In this document: positions 1 through 7,719 of the stretch, piece by piece | Numbering within the stretch: the stretch's first letter is position 1 | How the letters are laid out: each line of letters begins with the position of its first letter | Assembly (NCBI GenBank): GCA_964464925.1 | Contig: CAYXLI010000049.1 | Span: forward strand, 1 to 29,157 | Source: CAYXLI01 sp964464925 | GTDB taxonomy: Bacteria > Acidobacteriota > Terriglobia > Bryobacterales > Bryobacteraceae | Reading direction: 5' to 3' | Length of the DNA stretch: 29,157 bases | Position numbers and translations under genes: made by a program | The notes under the pieces: generated by a model | Databases searched by the model: none | The model's input: the letters and a program-made list of their open reading frames with translations, nothing else | What the model was told of the DNA's origin: nothing

Positions 1-1704
1 TCCGTATTCGATGGAAAAATCGCGGTCTAGGATTCGGAAGCGCTTGATCTGCTCGAAAGGCGCCAGCTGTTTGTTGACGCGCTTCACGGCTTCGCCCACT
101 TCGTTGACAACCGGTTGGCACGTAACGAGCTCCCTCGCAGGCTTGCCCTTCAGCTCAGCCGCTTCAGGGATACTCTCCACGGCGGGGGTGTTGAGGGTAA
201 CCAGCGCGGTGACATAGGGTTGACGATCTCCAATCAGCAGCACCTGGTTGATCAAGGGTTCCATCTTAAACAGACTTTCGATCCGCGCCGGGTAGATCTT
301 CTTACCATTCGAAGAGACGATCAACTCCTTCTTTCGTCCCGTGATGTAAATGTAGCCGTCCTTGTCGACCTCGGCAATATCGCCCGTGTGCAGCCAGCCA
401 TCCTGCAGGACGGCAGCAGTAGACTCGGGATCCTTATAGTAACCGCTGAACAGAGTGGGGCTCTTGAGAAGAAGTTCGTTATCTTCGGCGAGGCGCATCT
501 GAACGCCTGGGAGCAGTTTGCCAATGCTGCCTGCGCGCGGATTGTCGAGCGGATTCAGAGCAGTGACTCCGCCTTCCGTCAGGCCGTAGCCTTCCACCAG
601 AGGCAGATTGATAGCCTCATAGAACTGCGCCAGATCCTTGCCGAGCGGCGCAGCGCCCGACGCAGCTATTCTCAAACGTCCTCCTAGCCGTTGACGCACT
701 TTCTGGAACACCAGTTTATCGGCTACCTGCAATGCCCGCTTCATCCAAAGCGGCACTGCCTTTCCTTCGTGACGAAGATGCGCCGCGCGCAGGCCCAGGC
801 CGAGCGATGTGTAGAACAGTCTGCGCACAACGGCCGGGCGTTTGCGGATCTCCGTGCTGATGCTCGCGTAGATGCGTTCCCAGACACGGGGAGGAGCAAG
901 CAGAAACGTAGGCCGCAGTGTCTTCATCTCGTTCGGCATTTTGGCGAGGCCTTCAGAGAAGTACACCGGCATGCCGTAAATGAGCGGGAGCATCTGCAAT
1001 ACGATCCGCTGCGCGATGTGCGCGGAAGGCAGGAACACCAATGTGACATCGTTGGGACCGAGCGGGAGTACCGGCGGACCCATCTCGATGTTGGAGACGA
1101 CGGCGTCGTGAGTCGCGAGACCCATCTTGGGCTCGCCCGTGGCGCCCGAAGTGAGATAGAGGATCGCGAAGTCCTCCGCGAGCACCTCCGATCGGATCCT
1201 CTCGAAGAGGCCCGGATCGGCTTCCCTGGCCGCGCGCCCTTTGGCCCGCAGTTCTTCGAGCGTGAGTACACCGGGAACACTGCCCGTCAGCAAAATCCAG
1301 GAAATGCCCTCCGTGGGCGCCCCGGCGCTTTGCAGTGTCTGAAGGGTTTTCGGATCTTCCACGAAACAGGCGCGCGCATCGCTGGCCCGCAACTGCTTCA
1401 CCAGACCCTCTACCGGCAGGCTGGTGTAGAGAGCGGCTGCGACACAGCCCGCCGTCATCACACCCAGATCGGCAAGATAAAACTCGGCACGCGTCTCCGA
1501 ATGGAGCGCAACGATGTCGCCTTTCGTCAGACCAATGGCCCTTAAGCCGCACGCGATTTCCCGAACCGACTGCGCGTACTCGCGCCAGGTGTAAGTGCGG
1601 TACTTAGCCCCCGTTTTCGAGCCCGTGGGCTGGTACATGGCAGGCATACTGCCGAACTTCTTGGCTGTTTCTTCCAGAACCGAGTAGAGCGTGCGCAGAC
1701 TCAT
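1..1704 (-). CDS. Long-chain acyl-CoA synthetase (AMP-forming), C-terminus beyond window
   Basis: I translated this frame by hand from ATG at 1704: 568 codons without a stop, running off the left edge. It is an ANL-superfamily ligase that activates fatty acids to acyl-AMP and then acyl-CoA, probably at the inner face of the membrane. Visible motifs: P-loop TSGATGEPKM near residue 184 (canonical form SGTTGxPKG, so slightly divergent), GYGLTEGG near 372, and GWLHTGDIAEVDKDGY followed by GRKKELIV near 440. The family is usually about 600 residues, so only some 30-40 are missing. The plus-strand frames here are shadows. No strong Shine-Dalgarno precedes 1704. It is divergent from the phosphatase at 1771 across 66 bp. 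The chain-length class (FAA1/FadD15-like) is inferred from general resemblance. Confidence 0.93.
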   Translation of the reverse strand, partial: MSLRTLYSVLEETAKKFGSMPAMYQPTGSKTGAKYRTYTWREYAQSVREIACGLRAIGLTKGDIVALHSETRAEFYLADLGVMTAGCVAAALYTSLPVEGLVKQLRASDARACFVEDPKTLQTLQSAGAPTEGISWILLTGSVPGVLTLEELRAKGRAAREADPGLFERIRSEVLAEDFAILYLTSGATGEPKMGLATHDAVVSNIEMGPPVLPLGPNDVTLVFLPSAHIAQRIVLQMLPLIYGMPVYFSEGLAKMPNEMKTLRPTFLLAPPRVWERIYASISTEIRKRPAVVRRLFYTSLGLGLRAAHLRHEGKAVPLWMKRALQVADKLVFQKVRQRLGGRLRIAASGAAPLGKDLAQFYEAINLPLVEGYGLTEGGVTALNPLDNPRAGSIGKLLPGVQMRLAEDNELLLKSPTLFSGYYKDPESTAAVLQDGWLHTGDIAEVDKDGYIYITGRKKELIVSSNGKKIYPARIESLFKMEPLINQVLLIGDRQPYVTALVTLNTPAVESIPEAAELKGKPARELVTCQPVVNEVGEAVKRVNKQLAPFEQIKRFRILDRDFSIEYG

Positions 1705-1757
1705 CGCGTGTGTTGGCCGTTCACTAGATTGAAAATGGGAACTTTACCCTTACAGGT

Positions 1758-1763
1758 TAGAAT
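1758..1763 (+). promoter_or_regulatory. Possible -10 element (TAGAAT) for a leaderless transcript
   Basis: TAGAAT ends 7 nt before the ATG at 1771, so a normally spaced transcription start would fall on or next to the start codon. TTGAAA at 1729-1734 lies 23 bp upstream, too far for a standard -35 partner. Prediction only. Confidence 0.35.
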
Positions 1764-1770
1764 AAGGCGG

Positions 1771-2535
1771 ATGCGCTTTGAAAAGGAGTTGCAGTTGGCC
1801 CTCTCGGCGTCCATGCACGCAGGTGAATTGGCCCTTGGCTTTCAGAGTCAAGGAGTGGTAGCTCAATCAAAATCCGACCTCTCACCCGTCACTATAGCCG
1901 ATCGCGAATCGGAACGGTTGATTACAGCCGAGATCCTCAAGGCTTTTCCGCATGATGGGTTGATGGGTGAGGAGGGATCCGACAAGCCCTCTACAAACGG
2001 CCGCCGCTGGATCATCGATCCGATCGACGGTACCAGAGACTTCGTCCGCGGCAACCAACTCTGGTCGAATCTCATTGCGCTTGAGGTCGACGAGGAGATC
2101 GTAGTCGGCGTCTGCAACCTGGTTCCACTACGCCAAACGTTCTACGCACACAAAGGGCACGGGGTTTGGAAGAACGGCGAACCCATCCGGATTTCGACTG
2201 TCGACACGCCTGAAATGGCAGTAGTCGGGGTGAACGGGTTCCAATATCTGCACGAGCGGCCGTTCGCGCCCGAGCTGCTGAAGTGGCTCTCCCAATTCTG
2301 GGCGGTGCGCAGCCTCGGCGGATGCATGGATTCCATGATGGTCGCCTCAGGGCATGCAGAACTTTGTATCGAGAACCGGGCATCTCCGTGGGATTTGGCG
2401 CCGATGAAACTGATTATTGAAGAAGCCGGCGGACGCTTTTATAACTTCGATGGCCGCAGCAGCATCTACGGCGGGAATTGCTTTGCCTGCGTCCCGGCCT
2501 TGGCCGAGATGGCGCTCGAGTTTCTTCTCGCATGA
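1771..2535 (+). CDS. Inositol monophosphatase family protein, HisN-like (histidinol-phosphatase type)
   Basis: 254 residues from ATG 1771. An in-frame start at 1708 would add 21 residues with no family character, so I prefer MRFEKELQ. This is a Mg-dependent phosphomonoesterase: MGEEG supplies the metal-binding Glu, DPIDGT at residues 83-88 is the central metal loop, and WDLAP at 207-211 is the C-terminal motif. The sequence after DPIDGT (RDFVRGNQLWSNLIAL) resembles histidinol-phosphatases of the HisN type more than classical SuhB, but no histidine gene is nearby, so the substrate is open. Its TGA lies inside the ATGA overlap with the next gene, so the two are probably co-translated. Confidence 0.88.
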   Translation: MRFEKELQLALSASMHAGELALGFQSQGVVAQSKSDLSPVTIADRESERLITAEILKAFPHDGLMGEEGSDKPSTNGRRWIIDPIDGTRDFVRGNQLWSNLIALEVDEEIVVGVCNLVPLRQTFYAHKGHGVWKNGEPIRISTVDTPEMAVVGVNGFQYLHERPFAPELLKWLSQFWAVRSLGGCMDSMMVASGHAELCIENRASPWDLAPMKLIIEEAGGRFYNFDGRSSIYGGNCFACVPALAEMALEFLLA

Positions 2536-3281
2536 ATCCGGCGGAATTCGCCAACATCGCCAAATCGGAAGAGCACTTCTGGTGGTACCGCGGCATGAAG
2601 CAGATTCTGTTTCGTGTCCTCGATCCGGTCGCACGCGAGCACAAGTTCCGGCGGGTCCTTGAAGGCGGGTGCGGAACCGGCTACCTTTCGAAAGTCCTCG
2701 AGGAGCGCTACGGGTGGCCGATGTATCCGGTCGATCTCGGCTGGGAAGGTTTGGCATACGCCCGCGGCATGGGAGTGCGGCGCGCCGTACAAGCAGACAT
2801 ATCGGACCTGCCGTTTGCGGATTCCACCTTTGATTCCGTGCTCTCGATGGACGTTATCGTGCACTTCCCGCGCGGAAAAGAGATGCGCGCCTTTCAGGAA
2901 CTCTCGCGTGTGCTGACGCCGAGCGGCTGGGCCTTCTTGCGAGTTTCCGCGCTCGATATCCTGCGAAGCCGGCACTCGCGGTTCGCCCACGAGAAGCAGC
3001 GGTTTTCCCGCGGCCGGCTGATCGCATGTGCGGAAGCAGCCGGCTGGAAAGTACACCGGTGCACGTACATCAACTCGCTATTGTTACCGGTCGCTTTCGC
3101 AAAGTTTCGCATCTGGGAGCCATTGACGCGGCAGCCACCCACCTCGGGAGTACAACCCGTCTCCCCGCTCCTCGACCGGATCCTATACGCGCCGCTGGCG
3201 CTCGAATCTGCGCTTGTTGGACATGGTGTTGATTTGCCGCTAGGTCAAACGCTGTTGCTGGTTGGACAAAAGCTTTGTTGA
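2532..3281 (+). CDS. Class I SAM-dependent methyltransferase
   Basis: 249 residues, starting at ATG 2532 inside the upstream stop (ATGA overlap). A longer in-frame reading from 2478 would intrude into the phosphatase gene and is rejected. Motif I is EGGCGTGYLSKVL, followed by an acidic strand (YPVDLGWEGL), QADISDLPFADSTFD and SMDVIVHFPR, typical of Methyltransf_11/25 Rossmann enzymes. The N-terminal EEHFWWYRGMK is seen in methyltransferases acting on sugars or other small molecules. The C-terminal region has a moderately hydrophobic stretch but no clear membrane helix. The substrate cannot be read from the sequence. Coupling to the phosphatase suggests a shared small-molecule pathway, which is inference. 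Confidence 0.85.
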   Translation: MNPAEFANIAKSEEHFWWYRGMKQILFRVLDPVAREHKFRRVLEGGCGTGYLSKVLEERYGWPMYPVDLGWEGLAYARGMGVRRAVQADISDLPFADSTFDSVLSMDVIVHFPRGKEMRAFQELSRVLTPSGWAFLRVSALDILRSRHSRFAHEKQRFSRGRLIACAEAAGWKVHRCTYINSLLLPVAFAKFRIWEPLTRQPPTSGVQPVSPLLDRILYAPLALESALVGHGVDLPLGQTLLLVGQKLC

Positions 3282-3294
3282 AAGTAGTCTCGAT

Positions 3295-3645
3295 ATGCGG
3301 CAAACTGAACAGATAGTGACGTTCCAGAGCCGCCACCTTTGGGTCCTTGCCGTCTGCGCTCTGTCGCTATGCTCCTATCCGGGCAGCGCACCGGACTTCC
3401 TGGATCCCCATCGCTCTCACAATGACCAGCGCTCGTCGTCACGCGGACATGTGTCCCGTGCGGCGCTGAACGTAAATTACGCGTGCCACTCGGACGCCTC
3501 CCAGCCACCCGATTATAATGTGATGGCGAGCGGCACAACAGCGCCGCAGTTCATCATCCTGGAGTCCGTAGTTATCCGGGGCGCGTTAGCGGAGACTGTG
3601 CCAACACGGTCGCTGGTCCGCACCCGCGCACCACCTCTCGTCTAA
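3295..3645 (+). CDS. Hypothetical small secreted protein (doubtful)
   Basis: 116 residues from ATG 3295; another in-frame start at 3262 overlaps the methyltransferase stop. I recognise no family. After a short polar N-terminus there is a hydrophobic stretch (HLWVLAVCALSLCSY) ending near PGSA, which could be a signal peptide. The rest is Ser/Pro/Arg-rich and low in structure. Codon third positions are GC-biased as in neighbouring genes, which favours coding, but the Shine-Dalgarno is weak and no motif supports it. It could be a spurious frame in an intergenic region. Confidence 0.4.
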   Translation: MRQTEQIVTFQSRHLWVLAVCALSLCSYPGSAPDFLDPHRSHNDQRSSSRGHVSRAALNVNYACHSDASQPPDYNVMASGTTAPQFIILESVVIRGALAETVPTRSLVRTRAPPLV

Positions 3646-3732
3646 TTTTGAAAGCTGCCAATTCCCTTTCGAGAGTTACACCCGGGCAGCACGTGCGTAT
3701 GTGTGTCCGACGGATCGTCGCTGGAGATATCA

Positions 3733-4413
3733 ATGCAAAAGATTAGCGAAGGTTTAATCCGTTTTCAGAAAGAGATCTTTCCCGCCCGGCGCGAACAGTT
3801 CGAGCGCCTGGCCCACAACCAGTACCCCCAGGCGCTGTTCATTACGTGCTCAGACTCCCGGATCATTCCGGATCTGCTGACGCAGACCGAACCCGGCGAC
3901 CTGTTCATCTGCAGGAACGTCGGAAACATTGTTCCACCATACGGTGAGGCCATGGGCGGCGTTTCTGCCACCATTGAGTACGCTGTGGTGGCCCTCGGCA
4001 TCAAAAATATCATTTTGTGCGGTCATTCCAACTGTGGCGCGATGAAGGGCATTCTGAATCCGGAAAGCTTGCAGGAGATGACCGCCGTAGCCAAATGGTT
4101 GCGATACGCCGACGCTGCCAGAAGGGTGGTGGATCACGCCTTTGCCCACGTCGAAGATTGCGATCGGCTCGCGGCCGTCACCGAACAGAATGTCGTCGCG
4201 CAGTTGCGAAACCTCCTGACGCATCCCTATGTGGTGTCGCGCGTCATGACCGACGAACTGAATCTGTACGGCTGGGTATACGACATACACACCGGAGAGG
4301 TCCGTGGCTATGACGGTCAGGCCGGACACTTTGTGCGGTTGGACAGCACCGAAATTCCGGTATCGCAGCCGCGCCACGCGGCTCCGCCGGTTCTGGAAAC
4401 AGGTCCGCGATGA
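3733..4413 (+). CDS. Beta-class carbonic anhydrase (CcaA/EcaA-like)
   Basis: 226 residues. ATG 3733 is chosen over the in-frame GTG at 3703 because GGAG lies at 3723-3726 and the family N-terminus begins at MQKISEG. It interconverts CO2 and bicarbonate in the cytoplasm. Zinc ligands are visible: CSDSR (Cys39, Asp41, Arg43) and HSNCGAM (His98, Cys101). The sequence through MTDELNLYGWVYDIHTGEV resembles cyanobacterial CcaA-type enzymes. The Pro-rich tail after residue 210 is not conserved family sequence. Another reading frame over the tail encodes a hydrophobic peptide (see findings). No bicarbonate transporter gene follows. Confidence 0.95.
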   Translation: MQKISEGLIRFQKEIFPARREQFERLAHNQYPQALFITCSDSRIIPDLLTQTEPGDLFICRNVGNIVPPYGEAMGGVSATIEYAVVALGIKNIILCGHSNCGAMKGILNPESLQEMTAVAKWLRYADAARRVVDHAFAHVEDCDRLAAVTEQNVVAQLRNLLTHPYVVSRVMTDELNLYGWVYDIHTGEVRGYDGQAGHFVRLDSTEIPVSQPRHAAPPVLETGPR

Positions 4414-4495
4414 ACCGCCAAAGGATCTGCTCAACGGCATCCTCGGAGGCATCGTGATCGGCGAAGCTTTGCCGCTGTTGTAGCCTTGAAGAGAA

Positions 4496-6004
4496 ATGAA
4501 GCGGCGCGTGCTCCTGATGGCCGTTTGTGCGATTGGATCCGCCCAGGATGCAGAGGATGTCTGCCGCCGTGCCGTCGAACTGCACCAGTCTGGCGACGTC
4601 AATTCCGCAATCCCGCAATACGAATCGTGCCTCACGCTGCGGCCGGGCGCCAGCCAGTTACGGTCGAATTACGGAGCCGCACTCGCCAGTCTGGGGCGCT
4701 ATCAGGAAGCCATTCAACAGTATGAGAAATCGCTGGCATCAGGCACAAAGGATACGCGCCTGCGTTTCAACCTGGCGCTTGCATACTACAAGTCCGGGGA
4801 CATCTCGAAAGCGGCCCGGGAGTTGACTGCCGTCCATGAACAGCAGCCGCAGGCAATGCAGGTGACGCTGCTGCTGGCAGACTGCCACCTGCAACTCGGC
4901 AATACGCAGCAGGTCATCGATCTGCTGTCTCCCATCGAGGCGGAACAGAAAGACAATCTCGCGTATTCTTATATGCTCGGCATGGCGCTGATCCGGTCCG
5001 GGCATGTGCAGAAGGGCCAGGCCGTTGTAGACCGCATCCTCCGCGATGGCAATTCCGCGGAGTCACATCTGCTGATGGCACACACTGCCTTTTCGAAGAA
5101 AGACTATCCGCAAGCGGTAAAGGAATTCGGCAAGGCTCTGGAACTGAATCCGAATCTGGTCTCGGCGCAATCGTTCTACGGGCAGAGTTTGCTCTTCACG
5201 GGCGATGCGGAAGGAGCGGCCGCCGCGTTTCGAAAGGAACTGCAGACGAATGCTAATGACTATGAGTCGAACGTAAAGCTCGGCTCGATCCTTTCGGTTA
5301 GAAAACAGTATGCGGAAGCGATGCCGCTGCTTGAGCACGCTGCTCAACTTCGTCCGGGCGCGGTGGAAGCCCATGGAGAGCTCGCTGCGGCCTACAAGGC
5401 GCTGGGGCGCTCCGCCGAAGCGGCCAAAGAAGAGTCTGTGTGGAAAGCACTCGGAGGGGAGCCGGCCGGTACGCCGGAAACCGGCTTACTCGCCGTCGGC
5501 GCGAAAGCCCCCGAGTTTACGCTGCCCGCTCATGGAACCGCAGGGAAACTCTCGCTGAAGAATCTGGTGGCAAACGGCCCGGCGGTGCTCATTTTCGGGA
5601 GCTACACTTGTCCGAAGTTCCGCGCAAGTTCCGAAGCACTGAACCAACTCGCGGACAAGTATTCAGGTAGGCTCCCGTTCGTTCTCATCTACATACAGGA
5701 GGCTCACTCCGAGGCGGATTGGCAGAGCAGCATCAACAGGCGCGAGCAGATCTCGCTGGCGCCGGCAAAGACATTCGCGCAAAAGCAATCGTACGCCGAA
5801 ACTTGCATTCGTAAGCTGCACATTCGATACGCAGCCGCTGTAGATGATTTTGAGAGGAAGGCGGAGAAAGCCTACCACGCGTGGCCGAGCGCGGTGTACG
5901 TGGTGGAAAGAGCTGGTACAGTTCTGTGGGCCAGCCGCCTGGGGGAGCAGGAGTTCTCGTCCAGCGATTTGGAAAGGGCACTCCTGGCAGCAACTGCCAA
6001 ATAA
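4496..6004 (+). CDS. Secreted TPR protein with C-terminal iodothyronine-deiodinase-like (thioredoxin-fold) domain
   Basis: 502 residues from ATG 4496, with a short signal peptide (MKRRVLLMAVCAIGSAQ). Residues about 20-320 are tandem tetratricopeptide repeats with the expected Ala/Gly/Tyr/Pro spacing (GRYQEAIQQYEKSL, KDYPQAVKEFGKALELNPN). From about residue 335 a redoxin-type domain begins with LAVGAKAPEFTL. FGSYTCPKFR then places Cys372 where animal deiodinases carry selenocysteine, and IYIQEAHSEADW and YHAWPSAVYVVE also match that family. The codon is TGT, so no selenocysteine is involved. The fold and export suggest a periplasmic thiol oxidoreductase or peroxidase presented on a TPR scaffold; actual deiodination is not implied. 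Only 12 bp separate it from the overlapping alternate frame after the carbonic anhydrase. Confidence 0.88.
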   Translation: MKRRVLLMAVCAIGSAQDAEDVCRRAVELHQSGDVNSAIPQYESCLTLRPGASQLRSNYGAALASLGRYQEAIQQYEKSLASGTKDTRLRFNLALAYYKSGDISKAARELTAVHEQQPQAMQVTLLLADCHLQLGNTQQVIDLLSPIEAEQKDNLAYSYMLGMALIRSGHVQKGQAVVDRILRDGNSAESHLLMAHTAFSKKDYPQAVKEFGKALELNPNLVSAQSFYGQSLLFTGDAEGAAAAFRKELQTNANDYESNVKLGSILSVRKQYAEAMPLLEHAAQLRPGAVEAHGELAAAYKALGRSAEAAKEESVWKALGGEPAGTPETGLLAVGAKAPEFTLPAHGTAGKLSLKNLVANGPAVLIFGSYTCPKFRASSEALNQLADKYSGRLPFVLIYIQEAHSEADWQSSINRREQISLAPAKTFAQKQSYAETCIRKLHIRYAAAVDDFERKAEKAYHAWPSAVYVVERAGTVLWASRLGEQEFSSSDLERALLAATAK

Positions 6005-6126
6005 ACGGTTAATTATGAGATTTGGCCGATTTTAACGTTGTGATACAGACAACACTGCATTCAGTAATATGAACAACTTCTTGCACTGTCTTTACTGTAT
6101 GTTCTGGCGGGATTCCTGTATTCGTT

Positions 6127-6156
6127 CCCAGTACTAACGGCGGAATCCCCAGTACT
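6127..6156 (+). repeat. Two 9-bp direct repeats, 21 bp apart, upstream of the pilin gene
   Basis: CCCAGTACT occurs at 6127-6135 and again at 6148-6156, start to start 21 bp, which is two helical turns. Each copy lies downstream of a related GGCGG(G/A)AT(T/C)CC block (6106-6116 and 6139-6149). The pair sits about 80-110 bp before the pilin ATG, a plausible spot for a transcription-factor site. The rest of 6005-6233 shows only a weak GTTGT/ACAAC hairpin. Confidence 0.5.
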
Positions 6157-6233
6157 TCGGCTAGGTGTTACACCCAGATCTCTTAGGTCGTTCGGTGGGT
6201 ATTCACCGGGATCGAATTGGGCGATAGTAGGTC

Positions 6234-6425
6234 ATGATTCAACTGATAACTGAATTCGCCTCGTTCGTTCGAGACCGGAAAGGCCAGGATCTGATCGAAT
6301 ACGCGCTGATGGCGGGCTTCGTGGCGGTTGCTGCGGGTGCGATTATGCCGAACGTAGCTACAAGCATCAGCACCATCTTCAGCGGCGTCGCGAGCGTCTT
6401 GTCGGCCGCGTCGAGCGCTAGTTAG
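6234..6425 (+). CDS. Flp/Fap-type (type IVb) pilin precursor
   Basis: 63 residues. The Flp signature is clear: a short charged leader, then RKG followed by QDLIEYALMAGFVAVAAGAI. A TadV/CpaA-type prepilin peptidase would cut after the Gly, giving mature Gln1 with Glu5 and Tyr6, as in Flp pilins. The hydrophobic N-terminal helix packs the pilus core; the tail is Ser/Ala-rich. Flp pili serve tight adherence. No tad/cpa/rcp secretion genes are nearby, so the pilin must use machinery encoded elsewhere. It stands alone with 229 bp upstream and 239 bp downstream to its neighbours. The Shine-Dalgarno (TAGG just before ATG) is poor. Confidence 0.93.
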   Translation: MIQLITEFASFVRDRKGQDLIEYALMAGFVAVAAGAIMPNVATSISTIFSGVASVLSAASSAS

Positions 6426-6605
6426 AGTTAGAACCTGAGTGGACTGCCAATCGCAAGAGCGTTGTTGCGGTCAGTTGCAGCTTCTTTGCAGCGGCCCGGG
6501 CACGTCGTGTCCAAGCCTCGGACGCTCTTCAACCCCTCTTCCCTTCCCGCTCCCCATCGCCTGCAAATCCCTCAAATAGATTTGGTCCGCGGATATATAG
6601 CATTC

Positions 6606-6644
6606 AGGCCGGCAGAGCCCCCGTCGAGGGAGCCTTGCCGGCCT
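6606..6644. terminator. Stem-loop between convergent genes, possible terminator
   Basis: AGGCCGGCA (6606-6614) pairs perfectly with TGCCGGCCT (6636-6644). The 21-nt loop contains a smaller CCC/GGG stem. It lies just past the stop of the minus-strand gene at 6665 and downstream of the pilin. No T-tract follows on either strand, so a classic intrinsic terminator is not proven. Confidence 0.5.
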
Positions 6645-6664
6645 GTAATCAGTCCCGCAGTCTT

Positions 6665-7105
6665 TTAGTAGCTGTTGTCGTTCGGCTCCGCCAGGCGGGA
6701 TTGCACTTCCTCGAGGACTTCCTCACCAAGGATCTCGCAGCCAATTTCACGCATGATTTCGCCCGCCTCGTTCACCTTGCCGATTAGTTTCACGGCCGTC
6801 AGGTGCCCCATACGGTATTCCGAAAGCGTCAGCCTCCGGGCAGCCTTCATGCGAATAGGGCGCATCGTGCGGTCCGGGCACGGCATGAGGATATAGGTTT
6901 CGTCCATGGCGAGCTCTGAACCGTCATCTGATACCTCCGCATAGATCTGGGCAGTTAACCCAATCTGGACGAAGTTAACGCGCTTCCCATCGGTCTCTGG
7001 GAAAAGCGCCCACAACTCCCGTTCGGCCTCGGCGTACTCTTTGTAGTTGAAGCTCTCTGGTAAGGCGTACGACACTCCAGGATCCAGAAACGCATACTGC
7101 GACAT
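6665..7105 (-). CDS. Hypothetical cytoplasmic protein, 146 residues
   Basis: ATG at 7105 is preceded by a good Shine-Dalgarno (GAGGAGAG, about 10 nt upstream), so this is very likely a real gene. I recognise no family. The protein is acidic, with no signal peptide or membrane segment. The middle holds strand-rich sequence with QIYAEVSDDGSELAMDETYI and MPCPDRTMRPIRMKAARRL. The C-terminal third is helical (NEAGEIMREIGCEILGEEVLEEVQSRL). It is monocistronic, convergent with the pilin and backed by a 353-bp gene-free stretch. No function is proposed. Confidence 0.75.
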   Translation of the reverse strand: MSQYAFLDPGVSYALPESFNYKEYAEAERELWALFPETDGKRVNFVQIGLTAQIYAEVSDDGSELAMDETYILMPCPDRTMRPIRMKAARRLTLSEYRMGHLTAVKLIGKVNEAGEIMREIGCEILGEEVLEEVQSRLAEPNDNSY

Positions 7106-7458
7106 TGTAAAAAGCTCTCCTCTTTCGCGGCCCTTCCCGGCGGGATCCGCGTCTGCCGAATCGTTTAAGCTGCTGGGCTCAAGGTCGAGTTTGCAGGTGC
7201 GACGGCATGTTCGTCAAGGTAATATTTACCGCGTTAACGTCCGGCGATCGTTCCCAGCTTGAGCTCGCTTGTGTCTCATTTCTCACTACTTACTGACGAG
7301 CATGGAATCGGCAAGGATGCAAGGAAAAATTACACATAGACATTAATTTCCAGCAAGATTTCCAAAAGTTAATTTATCGCTAAAATGCGGCTACCCCACA
7401 TGCGTGGGCTTTGGTAAGGCGATTGCCTGAGGTGACATCCGGAGGAGGGCTTACACTC
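7106..7458. other. Intergenic stretch between two divergent small genes
   Basis: 353 bp without a convincing gene; the part from about 7300 is AT-rich compared with its surroundings. It holds a 5-bp inverted repeat GGTAA-TAT-TTACC at 7218-7230, a CGTTAACG palindrome just after it, and a small hairpin CCCAC-ATGC-GTGGG at 7395-7408. TAAAAT at 7382-7387 is a possible -10 for the downstream gene, without a good -35. Promoters for both divergent genes must lie here. I see no RNA gene. Confidence 0.5.
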
Positions 7459-7632
7459 GTGTCATTTGCTTTGTACATTGTAGGGTTCGTGATCTTAATA
7501 TGTGGGTTGGCTTACGGTGCTGCCTTGATGCACGTACCGCAACATTGGATCGCCGTAGGCATTATCGTCCTCGTTGGTTTGGGGATACTGACTGGCGTGA
7601 CAAACACTCGGCAGCGCGATTCCTCGCAATAA
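7459..7632 (+). CDS. Small two-helix membrane protein
   Basis: 57 residues from GTG 7459. This start is chosen because GGAGGAGGG at 7441-7449 sits 9 nt upstream; the longer in-frame TTG at 7411 would put this Shine-Dalgarno inside the gene. Two membrane helices are visible: ALYIVGFVILICGLAYGAAL and WIAVGIIVLVGLGILTG, joined by the short MHVPQH loop, with a polar tail (NTRQRDSSQ). It resembles many unnamed bacterial inner-membrane microproteins; the function is unknown. It converges on the kinase gene, with a hairpin between them. Confidence 0.72.
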   Translation: MSFALYIVGFVILICGLAYGAALMHVPQHWIAVGIIVLVGLGILTGVTNTRQRDSSQ

Positions 7633-7668
7633 TGTAACAGTGAATCGCCCCGATTTTTAACCTTTACG

Positions 7669-7696
7669 GAGCCGCAAGAGCGAAGGTCTGCGGCTC
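7669..7696. terminator. Stem-loop between convergent genes, likely bidirectional terminator
   Basis: GAGCCGCA (7669-7676) pairs with TGCGGCTC (7689-7696) over a 12-nt loop. It lies between the stop of the small membrane protein and the stop of the kinase gene. No strong T-run follows, so efficiency is uncertain. Confidence 0.6.
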
Positions 7697-7719
7697 TGTT
7701 CTGACATTTCCAGCGATAG

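Noticed and set aside
691..1552. Long open frames on both strands at the left end
   Set aside because: The continuous acyl-CoA synthetase frame from 1704 carries all family motifs; these frames overlap it and have no motifs.
1708..1770. Upstream in-frame start for the HisN-like phosphatase
   Set aside because: The extra residues carry no family sequence and the -10-like TAGAAT would fall inside the gene.
5609..5611. Possible selenocysteine in the deiodinase-like domain
   Set aside because: The codon is TGT (Cys), not TGA, and no SECIS-like element is needed.
6101..6120. Sigma-54 promoter upstream of the pilin
   Set aside because: TGGCGGG is present but the -12 GC dinucleotide is not at the required spacing.
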